Source of the DNA: Deinococcus aerius
Lineage (GTDB): Bacteria; Deinococcota; Deinococci; Deinococcales; Deinococcaceae
Direction: 5' to 3'
Assembly (NCBI RefSeq): GCF_002897375.1
Contig: NZ_BFAG01000004.1
Span: 1-64,000 of the forward strand
Length of the DNA stretch: 64,000 bases
The translations under genes and the position numbers were made by a program. Positions 1-14,299 of this stretch are shown one piece after another. Under the pieces are notes generated by a model. That model was not told where the DNA came from. It made no database searches and saw only the letters and a program-made list of their open reading frames with translations. Position 1 is the stretch's first letter, and each line of letters opens with the position of its first letter.

Positions 1-85
1 CCTACGGGCCACCTCCCCTTGAAGGGAGGCAAGTGACACCCCGGCTCCCCTTGAGGGGAGCTGTCAGCGAAGCTGACTGAGGGGT
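1..85. repeat. palindromic intergenic element
   Basis: Three short inverted repeats lie one after another downstream of the kamA stop: CTCCCCTTGAAGGGAG, GCTCCCCTTGAGGGGAGC and GTCAGCGAAGCTGAC. Stacks of hairpins like these are typical of interspersed palindromic elements between bacterial genes, and they could also end kamA transcription. No coding sequence is supported here, and the left edge lies outside the window. Confidence 0.45.
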
Positions 86-95
86 TGTACGCGAC

Positions 96-1547
<1,452 letters not shown>

Positions 1548-1689
1548 GGGACCTCCTGATGGGAAAACGTGAAAATAATTCCCTTTATTCTCACCGCCCC
1601 AAAGCCGGTTTGGAAGGCGCGCAGCACGCGCGACCGCTTCTTCCCGCGCACACGAAACTGGCAAACGCCACCCCTGACCTGTCAAATGT

Positions 1690-1695
1690 TAAGCT
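1690..1695 (+). promoter_or_regulatory. -10 box of Lrp-type regulator gene
   Basis: TAAGCT lies 6 nt before the ATG at 1702, so the transcript would be nearly or fully leaderless. Confidence 0.55.
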
Positions 1696-1701
1696 GGAGT
1701 T

Positions 1702-2163
1702 ATGAAGCAGCACGGCGGCTCCCTCGACCCCCTCGACCACCGCATTCTGGAGGAACTGCAAACCGACTCGCGCCTGAGCATGCGGGAACTGGGCCGCCGC
1801 GTCGGTCTCTCCGCCCCCGCCGTCACCGAGCGGGTGCGGCGGCTGGAGGACGCGGGCGTGATCCTGGGCTATGGCGTGCGGGTGGCGTCCAAGCCGCTGG
1901 GGCGCACCATCACCGCCTTTATCGGGGTGCAGGACAGCGGGCGCAACGACCCCACCCTGATCCGCTGGGCGAAGAGGCATGACGGCGTGCTGGAGTGCCA
2001 CAGCGTGACGGGCGACAACTCGTGCATCCTGAAGGTCGCCGTGCCCGACGTGGGCGCGCTGGAGAACCTGCTCGGGGAACTGATCGCCATGGGCTTTACC
2101 TGCGACACGAGCATCGTGCTGAGTACACCGCTGGAGGGGAAACTGTTGCTGCCGCCGGGGTAG
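1702..2163 (+). CDS. Lrp/AsnC family transcriptional regulator
   Basis: This 153-residue protein has an N-terminal AsnC-type helix-turn-helix (residues 10-60, including LSMRELGRRVGLSAPAVTERV). It is followed by a C-terminal RAM/ACT-like sensor domain, where the segment around GDNSCILKV is typical. Such regulators form dimers or octamers and sense amino acids. It is transcribed divergently from kamA across about 150 bp, so control of the lysine aminomutase is the simplest inference; no operator was identified with confidence. The start is supported by the -10 box 6 nt upstream. The effector amino acid cannot be read from the sequence. Confidence 0.9.
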   Translation: MKQHGGSLDPLDHRILEELQTDSRLSMRELGRRVGLSAPAVTERVRRLEDAGVILGYGVRVASKPLGRTITAFIGVQDSGRNDPTLIRWAKRHDGVLECHSVTGDNSCILKVAVPDVGALENLLGELIAMGFTCDTSIVLSTPLEGKLLLPPG

Positions 2164-2201
2164 GCAGATGGCAAAACCCGGCGCACTTCTGGCCCTCTGC
2201 C

Positions 2202-3257
2202 TTAAGCCTTCTGCCCCCTTGTGTGCGCCGCGTACCGCTCCAGCAAGTCCCAACCCGCCCCGCTCGCCATGACCTCGCGGGCCTGGGCGACGCCGTCGGC
2301 GATGCGTTCCACGCGGCCCGCCGTCCGCAGGGCGGCCCCGGCATTCAGCGCCACGATGTCGCGCTGAGCGGCAGTTCCGGCCCCAGTCAGCAGCGCGCGG
2401 GTGATCTCCGCGTTCTCGGCGGGGGTGCCGCCCACGATGCTTTCCCTGGGGTGGAGGCTCACACCGACCTCCTCGGGGTGCAGGGTGCGGTCGATCACCT
2501 CGCCGTCCCGCAGGCCGGTCACGGTGTTCGGGCCGCAGACGGTGAACTCGTCCAGACCGCTCCCGTGAACGACCGTCGCCCCCCGCGCCCCCAGCAGGCG
2601 CAGCACTTCCGCGAGCGTGCGCGTCAGTTCCGGCTTGAAGACGCCCACCACCAGATGGGTCGCCCCCGCCGGGTTGGAGAGCGGCCCCAGGATATTGAAC
2701 ACCGTCCGGGCGGCGAGGTCGGCGCGGACGGGCGCGGCGTGACGCAGGGCCGGGTGGTAGTTGCGCGCGAACATGAAGCCGATGCCGAGGCTGTTCACCC
2801 CGTCGGCCACGACCTGCGGCGGGGCGTCGAGGTTCACGCCCAGGGCCTCCAGCACGTCCGCACTCCCGGCCCGGCTGCTCGCGGCGCGGTTGCCGTGCTT
2901 GGCGACGGGCACCCCGGCGGCCGCCACCACGAAGGCCGTCGTCGTGCTGATGTTGAAGGTGTGAGCGCCGTCGCCGCCCGTGCCCACCACGTCGAGCAGC
3001 ACGTCGCGCGGCTCGACCTCCACGTGGACGGCATTCTCGCGCATGGCCTGGGCGAAGCCCGCGATCTCCTCCGGCGTTTCGCCGCGCACGCGCAGGGCGG
3101 CCAGAGCAGCGGCGAGGCGCACCCCGCTCACGTTCCCCTCCATCACCTCGCGCATGAAGGCGGCGGCCTCGGCCTGGGTCAGGATGTCGCCGTTCATCAG
3201 CCGGACGTGCATGGTGCGGCCATCCGGGGAGGTCGCCGGAGAGGAGGTCTGAGTCAT
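2202..3257 (-). CDS. trpD: anthranilate phosphoribosyltransferase
   Basis: This 351-residue enzyme transfers the phosphoribosyl group of PRPP to anthranilate, the second step of tryptophan synthesis. The PRPP-binding glycine loop GTGGDG is at residues 92-97, followed by FNIST. The KHGNRAASSRAGSADVLEALG segment is the family signature. It is the last gene of the trpE-imm-trpG-trpD operon and its ATG overlaps the trpG stop by 4 nt, indicating translational coupling. The first 17 or so residues are poorly conserved, and an internal start at Met16 (MHVRL) is possible. Function is certain by family. Confidence 0.96.
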   Translation of the reverse strand: MTQTSSPATSPDGRTMHVRLMNGDILTQAEAAAFMREVMEGNVSGVRLAAALAALRVRGETPEEIAGFAQAMRENAVHVEVEPRDVLLDVVGTGGDGAHTFNISTTTAFVVAAAGVPVAKHGNRAASSRAGSADVLEALGVNLDAPPQVVADGVNSLGIGFMFARNYHPALRHAAPVRADLAARTVFNILGPLSNPAGATHLVVGVFKPELTRTLAEVLRLLGARGATVVHGSGLDEFTVCGPNTVTGLRDGEVIDRTLHPEEVGVSLHPRESIVGGTPAENAEITRALLTGAGTAAQRDIVALNAGAALRTAGRVERIADGVAQAREVMASGAGWDLLERYAAHTRGQKA

Positions 3258-3865
3258 GCCCGCACCTCTTCCCGGGGGGCCCGATACTCCCGCACCAGGG
3301 TCAGGAAGTTCCGCAGCATCGTCAGGCCGCCCTGGGTGGCGATGCTCTCGGGGTGGAACTGCACGCCGAACACCGGGTAGTCGCGGTGGCGCAGCGCCAT
3401 CAGCACCTCTTCCCCCGGGTCGGTCGTCCAGGCCACGGGCACGAGTTCGGGCGGCAGGTCGCGCACGACGAGGGAGTGGTAGCGGGTCACGCGCACCTCG
3501 TCCCCCAGCCCGGCGAAGAGGCCGCTGCCGTCGTGCCGCACGGCGCTCGTCTTGCCATGGACGGGCAAAATGGCTCGCCCCACCGTCGCCCCGAACGCTT
3601 CCCCGATGCTCTGGTGGCCGAGGCAGACGCCGAGCGTCGGGAACTGCGGCCCCAATTCGCGGATGACCTCGACGCTGAGCCCCGCTTCCCGCGGCGTGCA
3701 GGGACCGGGAGAAACGACAATGGCGTCAGGGTTGAGCTTCCGCACATCGTCGAGGGTGAATTGATCGTTGCGCCAGACGGTAAGGTCGCAGCCGAGTTCG
3801 CCGAAATATTGGACGAGGTTGTAGGTGAAGGAGTCGTAGTTGTCGATCAGGAGGATTCGCGTCAT
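3254..3865 (-). CDS. trpG: anthranilate synthase component II (glutamine amidotransferase)
   Basis: This 203-residue class I glutamine amidotransferase supplies ammonia to TrpE for anthranilate formation. The nucleophile is Cys81 in LGVCLGHQS, and the catalytic His-Glu pair is in QFHPES near residue 170. The IDNYDSFTYNLVQYF N-terminus is typical of TrpG/PabA. Its ATG overlaps the stop of the immunity-like gene (ATGA) and its own stop overlaps the trpD start. It may also serve p-aminobenzoate synthesis, as a shared TrpG/PabA does in other bacteria, but the operon points to tryptophan. Confidence 0.95.
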   Translation of the reverse strand: MTRILLIDNYDSFTYNLVQYFGELGCDLTVWRNDQFTLDDVRKLNPDAIVVSPGPCTPREAGLSVEVIRELGPQFPTLGVCLGHQSIGEAFGATVGRAILPVHGKTSAVRHDGSGLFAGLGDEVRVTRYHSLVVRDLPPELVPVAWTTDPGEEVLMALRHRDYPVFGVQFHPESIATQGGLTMLRNFLTLVREYRAPREEVRA

Positions 3866-4238
3866 TCTTCTCCCTCAATCATGTCAGCCCACGGAGAATC
3901 TTTGATTTCAAGGACTGGCTCAGCCCAAGCTCTAAAAACCGCAATTAACTCGCCGAGATTTAGTGGACCTCCAGCACCATGAAAACTGTTGTTTTCAACC
4001 CAACAGGCAATCCAATCGTGTTCGTGACGTTCGATGAACACGCGCTCAAAAGACAACTTGTCTAAGCCTGTACCAGAGAGTACGACCTCGAGGCTCCAGT
4101 CAGGATTGTCAAGACAAGAAATTCTAGGCCCAAACCCGTGCTCCCAGTCCCCATCGCACATCGCGTAATACCAGCCCTGAAGCCACTTTAACGGGTCCGG
4201 CGAGTCCAACATCTCCTGAATACGAGCCCTTCGCGTCA

Positions 4239-4239
<1 letters not shown>
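3862..4239 (-). CDS. Imm53-family immunity protein wedged in the trp operon
   Basis: This 125-residue cytoplasmic protein matches the Imm53 family of polymorphic-toxin immunity proteins. Recognisable blocks are WLQGWYYAMCDGDWEHGFG, CLDNPDWSLEVVLSGTGL, ERHEHDWIACWVENNSFHG and GGPLNLGELIAVFR. It starts with GTG that shares one base with the trpE stop (TAGTG), and its TGA overlaps the trpG ATG (ATGA). It must therefore be transcribed, and probably translated, with the trp genes. Base composition is visibly lower in GC than trpE and trpG on either side, suggesting transfer. No cognate toxin gene is present in the window. Family assignment is by recognition of conserved motifs; the target toxin is unknown. 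Confidence 0.8.
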
Positions 4240-5672
<1,433 letters not shown>

Positions 5673-5703
5673 GCGGCTCCTGTGGGGCAGAGGATGGCAA
5701 TGG

Positions 5704-5738
5704 AAAACGCGCCCGGTGGGAGGTTCCACCTGGGCGCG
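5704..5738 (-). terminator. trp attenuator (rho-independent terminator)
   Basis: On the minus strand the arms CGCGCCC-A-GGTGG and CCACC-GGGCGCG form a 12-bp stem with one bulged A, followed directly by TTTT, between the leader peptide and trpE. The 5' arm contains CCCAGG (5729-5734), which can instead pair with CCTGGG at 5769-5774 inside the leader peptide gene. That is the alternative antiterminator pairing expected of a Trp attenuator. Confidence 0.85.
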
Positions 5739-5763
5739 TCCGGCGTGCGGGACAAACGGCGCG

Positions 5764-5811
<48 letters not shown>

Positions 5812-5817
5812 GGGGGC

Positions 5818-5823
5818 AGGATA
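5818..5823 (-). promoter_or_regulatory. -10 box of the trp operon
   Basis: Minus-strand TATCCT lies 6 nt before the trpL ATG, placing the start of transcription at or next to the A of the start codon. No convincing -35 box was seen. Confidence 0.65.
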
Positions 5824-5942
5824 GCGCGGCGGTGAGGCGCCACACCAGCCCCCAACTCGCACACTCGTTTACACAACCCGTTCGGTGAGAGGCTGGGCTC
5901 CCGCTTGCAGTCAGCGCCGGGCGGTCCTGGGAGCATGGGCGC

Positions 5943-6590
5943 ATGGATGACAAGCCCGGTTCCACGCTCCCGGCGCAAGCCTTTCGCCGGATGGACGAGA
6001 CACCCGACGAACTCTTTTACACGCAGCCGCGTTTCGTGACCCATATCGACGACCCCGCCATCGCCGCCGTCACGGGGCTCTACCGCGAGTTCTTCCCGCC
6101 GGGTGGACACATCCTCGACCTGATGAGTTCCTGGGTCAGCCACCTGCTGCCGGAGGTCGAGTACGCGGGGGTGACGGGTCTGGGCCTGAACGCCGCCGAA
6201 CTCGCGCGCAACCCCCGGCTGACCCGGCACGTGGTCCAGAATCTCAACACCGATCCGCACCTGCCCTTCGAGCCCGCCAGCTTCGACGGCTGCGGCATCT
6301 GCGTGTCCATCGACTATCTCACCGACCCCGTGACGGTACTGCGCGAGGTGGGCCGCGTGCTACAGCCGGGGGCGCCCGTCGTTATCACCTTCTCCAACCG
6401 CTGCTTTCCGACGAAGGCCATTGCCATCTGGCACGCGCTCGATGACGCGGGACATGTCGCCCTCGTTCAGGAACTGCTGCGCGCGGCGGGCAACTTCACC
6501 GACATCCAGGGCCTGGACCGCAGCCCGCGACCCCGCCGCTCGGACCCGCTGTACGCGGTGGTGGGGCGGGCGGTTCACGGGGAGGATTAG
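5943..6590 (+). CDS. class I SAM-dependent methyltransferase-like protein
   Basis: This 215-residue protein has a Rossmann methyltransferase pattern. GHILDLMSSWVSHLL (about residues 55-69) corresponds to motif I, FDGCGICVSIDYLTDP to motif IV, and VLREVGRVLQPGAPVVITFSN to the post-motif strand and loop. The canonical GxGxG of motif I is replaced by LDLMSSWVS, so SAM binding is atypical, as in some uncharacterised family members. The ATG at 5943 follows GGGAG. It is divergent from the trp leader and stands alone. The substrate is unknown. Confidence 0.7.
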   Translation: MDDKPGSTLPAQAFRRMDETPDELFYTQPRFVTHIDDPAIAAVTGLYREFFPPGGHILDLMSSWVSHLLPEVEYAGVTGLGLNAAELARNPRLTRHVVQNLNTDPHLPFEPASFDGCGICVSIDYLTDPVTVLREVGRVLQPGAPVVITFSNRCFPTKAIAIWHALDDAGHVALVQELLRAAGNFTDIQGLDRSPRPRRSDPLYAVVGRAVHGED

Positions 6591-6782
6591 CCGTGAAGGA
6601 TTGAGGGATACGGCCATACAGTTTTTCCGAGAAAGAGCGGCCCATACGGCAAAAAAACTCCTCCCCCTTGAGGGAAAGGCCGGGTGAGGGTGAACGGGCG
6701 GGGCGTCCAGAGGCCAGCCGGAGAGCCGTCACCCTTCCCTTTGTGCCGGGCGGGCACCGCAGGTTATCCGCCAGCCTGCTCC

Positions 6783-7448
6783 TCAGCCCATCGCCGCCTT
6801 CATGAGCAGCAGGACGAGGACGCTCGCGGCGACCATCGTGACCAGGGCCTTCACCCGCGTCTTCTTGAGGTAGAGCAGGATCGCCAGGCCAGTCAGGGCC
6901 ACGAAAGCGAGGAAAGCGCCGCTGAGGTCGATCAACCACGCCCAGGCGCCGCCCGAGTCGCGGCCCCGGTGCAGGTCGTTGAGCACGGCAACGGCCCCCT
7001 GCGCGTCAATCGTCAGGGTGTACTTCCCGGTCCCCGTGTCGATAAAGGCGTCGGCTCCGTAGCCCGGCGCCTTGAAGCTCAGGCTCGCCTCGTTCCCGTC
7101 CACCCGGGTGTCCTCGACGCGGCCGTGCAGGCTGTAGCGGGCGCGCAACTCCTCGGCGACGCTGAGCCAGTTGACCTGCCCGCTCACGATCCAGCCTGCC
7201 GGAAGGGTGCCCGTCATCTCGCGGCGGGTCTCGGCGCTCCCGAAGGCCCAGTCGGGGTGGTTGAGGGTGATCCCGGTGAGGGCGAAGAACAGGACGACGA
7301 GCAGGCTGATCATGCTCGTGTAGGTGTGCAGCGTCCGGGCCAGGACGTGGGTGCGGGCCTTGAGCGTCCGGGGACGCCGGGCCGGGCGCGTGGCGGCCTC
7401 AGGCCTTTGCGTAATTGACACTGGTGGCCTCGATGTCTCCATCCGCAC
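6783..7448 (-). CDS. PepSY-associated transmembrane protein
   Basis: This protein of about 221 residues has an N-terminal membrane helix (MISLLVVLFFALTGITLNHP), a periplasmic PepSY-like region, and C-terminal helices around GAFLAFVALTGLAILLYL and ALVTMVAASVLVLLL. The HTYTSMISLL and DLHRGRDSGGAWAWLIDLSG segments match PepSY-domain flavocytochrome-like proteins. It follows a DUF2271 gene and an ApbE gene on the same strand, so a role in electron transfer across the membrane is likely. The start is uncertain: GTG at 7448, ATG at 7442 or GTG at 7421 would all overlap the preceding gene. No binding residues can be assigned with certainty. Confidence 0.8.
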   Translation of the reverse strand: MRMETSRPPVSITQRPEAATRPARRPRTLKARTHVLARTLHTYTSMISLLVVLFFALTGITLNHPDWAFGSAETRREMTGTLPAGWIVSGQVNWLSVAEELRARYSLHGRVEDTRVDGNEASLSFKAPGYGADAFIDTGTGKYTLTIDAQGAVAVLNDLHRGRDSGGAWAWLIDLSGAFLAFVALTGLAILLYLKKTRVKALVTMVAASVLVLLLMKAAMG

Positions 7449-7950
7449 CCAGGCTGCGCTTGAAGGCCGTGGCGCCGACGGTCACCTTCTCGCGGACCAG
7501 GCTGTAGGGGCCGTGTTCGCGGGCGGTCTCGATGCACACGTAGTAGTCGCCGCGCGGGGCCAGCGTGCCCTTGTCGGTCTTGCCGTCCCAGGCGACCGCG
7601 TAGGTGCCGGGGTTGCGGGTGGCGCTGCTCACGGTGTCCAGCAGCCCCGCGTTCTCGCGGTACCAGCGGCGCAGGTCGGGAATCCAGCGCGGGCCGCGCC
7701 CGGTGGTCTGCGCCCACACGGTGAGGGTGCGCACCGGGTTGCCCTGCGCGTCCTCGATCCACACGGCGACGTAGGGGCGCTTCACCCGGCCGCCCGCCTG
7801 GGTGGCGACGCTGAAGGTGATGTCGAGGGCCATGCCGCTCACCCAGGCCGGAGCGGCGGCGGCAGCCCGTGCGGGAAGAAAACGGTTCAGGGTCAGGAAG
7901 GCGGTGGTGGCGGCCAGCTTGCCGAGGAAGGCGCGGCGGGTGTCGGGCAT
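7399..7950 (-). CDS. Tat-exported DUF2271 protein
   Basis: This 183-residue protein begins with a twin-arginine signal (RRAFLGK, then a hydrophobic stretch ending ARAAAA), so it is exported folded, probably with a cofactor or partner. The mature part has the DUF2271 pattern: a beta-rich domain with PYVAVWIEDAQGNPVRTLTVW, RWIPDLRRW, and a FlgD-like AVAWDGKTDKGTLAPRGDYY. GGAGG lies 7 nt before the ATG at 7950. It sits between apbE and the PepSY gene, a combination seen repeatedly in bacterial genomes. The biochemical role of DUF2271 is not established. Confidence 0.82.
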   Translation of the reverse strand: MPDTRRAFLGKLAATTAFLTLNRFLPARAAAAAPAWVSGMALDITFSVATQAGGRVKRPYVAVWIEDAQGNPVRTLTVWAQTTGRGPRWIPDLRRWYRENAGLLDTVSSATRNPGTYAVAWDGKTDKGTLAPRGDYYVCIETAREHGPYSLVREKVTVGATAFKRSLGADGDIEATSVNYAKA

Positions 7951-8035
7951 GGGGAAACCTCCGGGGTAGGGTTGCCGGGCAGGCTATCCCGCGCCGGGTT
8001 GCCCGACAGGCTCACCCGGCACGGTTAGGCGGGAG

Positions 8036-8992
8036 TTAACGGGGCCAGCGCCCGCTCGCGTGCTGCCCGCCGTCCCGGGTCAAGATCAGGGCGGCGGCGC
8101 CGGGCACGGCCTCCACCAGCGCGAGCCCTTCGGACACGTCCAGCACGCTCAGGGCCGTGGCGAGCGCGTCGGCAGTCAGGCAGTCGGGGGCAGTGACGGT
8201 CACGCCGGGCACCCGCGTCACGGGCCGTCCCGTTCGGGGGTCGAGGACATGGGAGTACCAGGCGCCCCCGATTCGGTAGCCCCGGTGAGCCCCGCCGCTC
8301 GTGGCCAGCGCCCCGTCCCGCACATGAACTCGGGCCAGGGGCGGCGCGTCGTCCCGGGCGGTGAAGGGGTCGGCAACCGCCACCGTCAGGCCATTCCCGC
8401 CCAGCGTCCGCAGGTCGCCCCCCACGTTGACGAGCACGGCCCGCACGCTGGGTGCACGGAAGGCCGCCTCCGCCGCCCGGTCCACGATGTAGCCCTTGGC
8501 CAGGGCATTCAAGCCGAGGGGCAGGGCGCCGTGACGGGTGGCCGTTCCATCCGGGTGCAATGTCCAGAGGGGCTCGCGCAATTGAGTGACCACTTCCGCC
8601 AGGGCCGCCTCATCGGGAAGCCTGTCCCTTTCCGCCGCCGCCTTCCAGATCGCCCCCAGCGCATCCGCCCCGGGGTGAAAGGCCCCGCCCGTCCGGCCAC
8701 GCCACTCGTCCGCCGCCCGGAGAACGGCCCACAGGTCCGGGCTGATCGGCACGGCCTCCTCCCGCGTCCCCGCCCAGCGTGACAGCTCGCTTTCCGGGTC
8801 GAAGCGGTTGAGAATTCGGGTCAGGCGCCCCGTCTCGTTCAGGGCGGCGCGCTCGGCGGCCCCGGCCTGCGCCCGCCCATCCGCGACGACCTGAATCTCC
8901 ATCTCGGTGCCCAGCATCCGCTCGTAGATGCTGCGGAGGCGGTGGGGGCGCTTCAGGCCCCGCCACAGGCGATTCAAGGGGAGCGCGGCCAT
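8036..8992 (-). CDS. apbE: FAD:protein FMN transferase
   Basis: This 318-residue ApbE-family enzyme covalently attaches FMN from FAD to a Ser/Thr of target flavoproteins. Typical blocks are MLGTEMEIQV near the start, LNRFDPESELSRW, LGLNALAKGYIVDRA, LVNVGGDLRTLG and YSHVLDPRTGRPV near residue 240. No lipobox or clear signal peptide precedes the domain in this start choice, so its location (membrane or cytoplasm) is uncertain. It heads a three-gene set with the DUF2271 and PepSY genes, suggesting that it matures a flavin carrier working with them. Confidence 0.9.
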   Translation of the reverse strand: MAALPLNRLWRGLKRPHRLRSIYERMLGTEMEIQVVADGRAQAGAAERAALNETGRLTRILNRFDPESELSRWAGTREEAVPISPDLWAVLRAADEWRGRTGGAFHPGADALGAIWKAAAERDRLPDEAALAEVVTQLREPLWTLHPDGTATRHGALPLGLNALAKGYIVDRAAEAAFRAPSVRAVLVNVGGDLRTLGGNGLTVAVADPFTARDDAPPLARVHVRDGALATSGGAHRGYRIGGAWYSHVLDPRTGRPVTRVPGVTVTAPDCLTADALATALSVLDVSEGLALVEAVPGAAALILTRDGGQHASGRWPR

Positions 8993-9058
8993 CCCGCCCC
9001 CCGGGGCTCAACCGTCCGTCTTTCCCCACTCACCACGGGCCACTTCCCACTGCCCTCA

Positions 9059-9315
9059 TCACGACCTGTTCGCCGTCGTCCACAGCAGCAGCCCAATCAG
9101 GATCAGGTCGAGGGCCCAGGCGGCGGGGCGCTTGAGGCCCGGATTGCGGCGGGCGCGCAGGAACTGCACGAGCAGCCGGGCGATGAGCAGCACGGCGATC
9201 AGGACTGGGTCGGGCAGCGGGCCGCCCAGCAGCGGCACGAGGAGCAGCACGGCGACCACGGCGAGCAGCACGAGGCTCAGGAGGGTCAGGCCGTCGGGCC
9301 GGGAACGGGGGGCGG

Positions 9316-9319
<4 letters not shown>
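9059..9319 (-). CDS. small membrane protein downstream of glgB
   Basis: This 86-residue protein has three hydrophobic stretches: LTLLSLVLLAVVAVLLLVPLL, a second around PVLIAVLLIARLLVQFL, and WALDLILIGLLLW near the C-terminus. An RARRNPG loop is probably cytoplasmic. Its GTG overlaps the glgB stop (GTGA), so it is coupled to glgB translation. No family was recognised. Nothing links its topology to glycogen metabolism beyond the operon. Confidence 0.65.
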
Positions 9320-11229
<1,910 letters not shown>

Positions 11230-11236
11230 GAAACCG

Positions 11237-11242
11237 AGTCTA
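11237..11242 (-). promoter_or_regulatory. -10 box of glgB
   Basis: Minus-strand TAGACT lies 7 nt before the glgB ATG, indicating a leaderless transcript. Confidence 0.55.
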
Positions 11243-11342
11243 CCGGGCGGGGACCGGTGAGGCGGGTCCCATATACGGACTGCAAATACAACGTGAAGAG
11301 GGGGAAGGCTGTCCCCGAGGGAGCGGTGCGGGGCGTCCTCCC

Positions 11343-11965
<623 letters not shown>

Positions 11966-11969
<4 letters not shown>

Positions 11970-12802
11970 TGGGGTTCTCCGTAGTTCTTGAGGAAATCGC
12001 GGGTCTGGGCCGAGGGGTTGAACTTCACGCCGTCCCAGGAGAAGGCGAGGTCGGGAATGCGGCGGTTCAGAATGCCGCTGCCGCGCAGCATGGTGCAGGT
12101 CTTGTCGTCCAGGGGGTAGCGGGTGAGCGACACCGTCAGGGTGAGATCGGGCCACCCGTCGGCGTCGCGGTCGCGGTCGTGCCACTGGAGGGGTTCCGCC
12201 TCCCAGCCCCCCCGACACTGCGCCGAATCGGGCCGGGTCAGGGACAGGGGACGGAACGCGGCCACTTGCTGCACCTGGGCCTTGCCCCCGACCCACCGGA
12301 AGACCTGCACCCGGCTCAGGCGCTGCTCGTCCCGCGCCAGGCAGGTGGCGGCGTCGGTGCCGCCCTTCACGGGGTAGGTGAGGCACACATCCAGGTCGAA
12401 GCCCGGCACCACTCCCACTGCCCTCCAGCCCGCGCCCTGCCGGGTCAGCAGCACGGCATCCGCGCGGCAGGTGTCGGTCTCGGTGCAAAACTGCGCGAGC
12501 ACGTCCCGGGCGTTCGGACGGGTGAACGAGCCGTACAGCACCCGCACGGGGACGTAGGCCCACTCGCCCTTTCCCTCCTGTGGCTTGACCGGCACCCGCA
12601 AGTCGGGCAGCGGCGAGGAAGGATAACGGTTCGTCACGGTGCAGCCGCTCAGGTTACCCAGCGGCACGGGAGCGGCACACACCGCACGGGCCAGGGCCTG
12701 TCCCTCGGCGCTCCGGGGTACCCGGGCCTCGTTAGGACCGGAGAACTGGGCCTGAGCGGTGGCAAGGGTGGTCAGGGTCAGGAGTGCCAGGGGCTTGTTC
12801 AT
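11966..12802 (-). CDS. secreted Cys-rich protein, paralogue 1 (inside his gene set)
   Basis: This 278-residue protein has a short signal peptide (LALLTLTTLATAQA) and at least eight cysteines, including FCTETDTC. It carries a DRDRDADGWPDL loop resembling Asp-rich calcium-binding or FG-GAP-type loops. It aligns throughout with the next gene upstream (12806-13636): shared GPxEsRVPRaAEG, FCTETxxC, VPGxxxxxCLTYP, GGT, DRDRxAD and a C-terminal TxxFxWxGxxxxP. It is cotranscribed with hisB and hisH and its stop overlaps hisH. No known family was recognised. The start is the ATG at 12802, just after the TAA of its paralogue. Confidence 0.72.
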
Positions 12803-12805
12803 CAA

Positions 12806-13636
12806 TTACCGCCCCTTAGCGTACCTGTCGAGGATGGCAGTGGTGTTTCCGGTGGGCCGCAAGGTTTCACCCGTCCAGACGAAGGTGAGGTCGTTGCGAA
12901 CGGAGCCGCTCGCCTGCGCGTTGAACCCCTGCCCTGCCCGGCAGAGGTCCGGGCCGCCCTGATACGTCGTCCGGGCCGCCAGGATGGTCAGGTCAGGCAC
13001 CCGGTCGGCGTTGCGGTCGCGGTCATCCCACGAGAAGGGGTCAAGTTGCCAGCGGCCCGCGCACTGGGCGGAACCGGGATTGAAGAAGTCGCGGAAAGCG
13101 AGCAGCGGGAATAGCGCCACCGTCTCCACCTTCACCCTAGCGCCCGTCCACGACGCGGTTTTGAGGGCGCTGCCTATCGGCTCGTTCCGCGCGCTCTCGC
13201 TCAGGCAGACCACCGCCTGAGTTCCGCCGGGTCGGGGGTAAGTGAGGCAGTTCGTGGCGATCAGGCCGGGCACGAGTCCAATGGCCTGCCACTGCCCCCG
13301 CGTGTGCCGGAGCAGGACCGTCTCGCCGGAGCAGGATTCCGTTTCCGTGCAGAAGGTGGCGAGCAACTCCTGCCGATTGGCCGCCGTGAAGGAGCCTGGA
13401 AACACGGTGGAGAGCGTCAGGCGCGTCTGGGGACCGAGGATTTCGGGGATGGGGCGGCCCCCGTAGGAAACCTGCTTGCACCCCTTCAGCCGACCCAGGG
13501 CGGCCCGGGGATCGCACACGGCGCGGATGATGGCGTCCCCTTCGGCGGCGCGGGGCACGCGGCTCTCGCTGGGGCCTGAGACAGCCAGGCCCGCCGAGGT
13601 CATGGGCAGAAGAGTCAGCATCAGCACTTGCTTCAC
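12806..13636 (-). CDS. secreted Cys-rich protein, paralogue 2 (inside his gene set)
   Basis: This 276-residue paralogue of the following gene starts with GTG at 13636 and has a signal peptide (VLMLTLLPMTSAGLA). Conserved positions include GPSESRVPRAAEG, FCTETESC, LVPGLIATNCLTYPRPGGTQ, and a DDRDRNADRVPDL Asp-rich loop. The even number of cysteines and the export signal suggest a disulfide-bonded periplasmic or surface protein. It lies 47 bp after hisB on the same strand. No enzymatic motif was seen. Tandem duplication followed by divergence is the likely origin. Confidence 0.7.
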   Translation of the reverse strand: MKQVLMLTLLPMTSAGLAVSGPSESRVPRAAEGDAIIRAVCDPRAALGRLKGCKQVSYGGRPIPEILGPQTRLTLSTVFPGSFTAANRQELLATFCTETESCSGETVLLRHTRGQWQAIGLVPGLIATNCLTYPRPGGTQAVVCLSESARNEPIGSALKTASWTGARVKVETVALFPLLAFRDFFNPGSAQCAGRWQLDPFSWDDRDRNADRVPDLTILAARTTYQGGPDLCRAGQGFNAQASGSVRNDLTFVWTGETLRPTGNTTAILDRYAKGR

Positions 13637-13683
13637 CCCGGCAGTCTGGCCGCGCGGCCCTGACGGGCGGTGAGCGGCGGGCC

Positions 13684-14286
<603 letters not shown>

Positions 14287-14293
14287 ACGGGGC

Positions 14294-14299
14294 ATGCTA
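14294..14299 (-). promoter_or_regulatory. -10 box of hisB
   Basis: Minus-strand TAGCAT lies 7 nt before the ATG at 14286, indicating a leaderless start. Confidence 0.5.

Noticed and set aside
11283..11342. Weak palindromic bits between glgB and hisH
   Set aside because: Stems are under 6 bp and not followed by T-runs; no terminator or operator could be supported.
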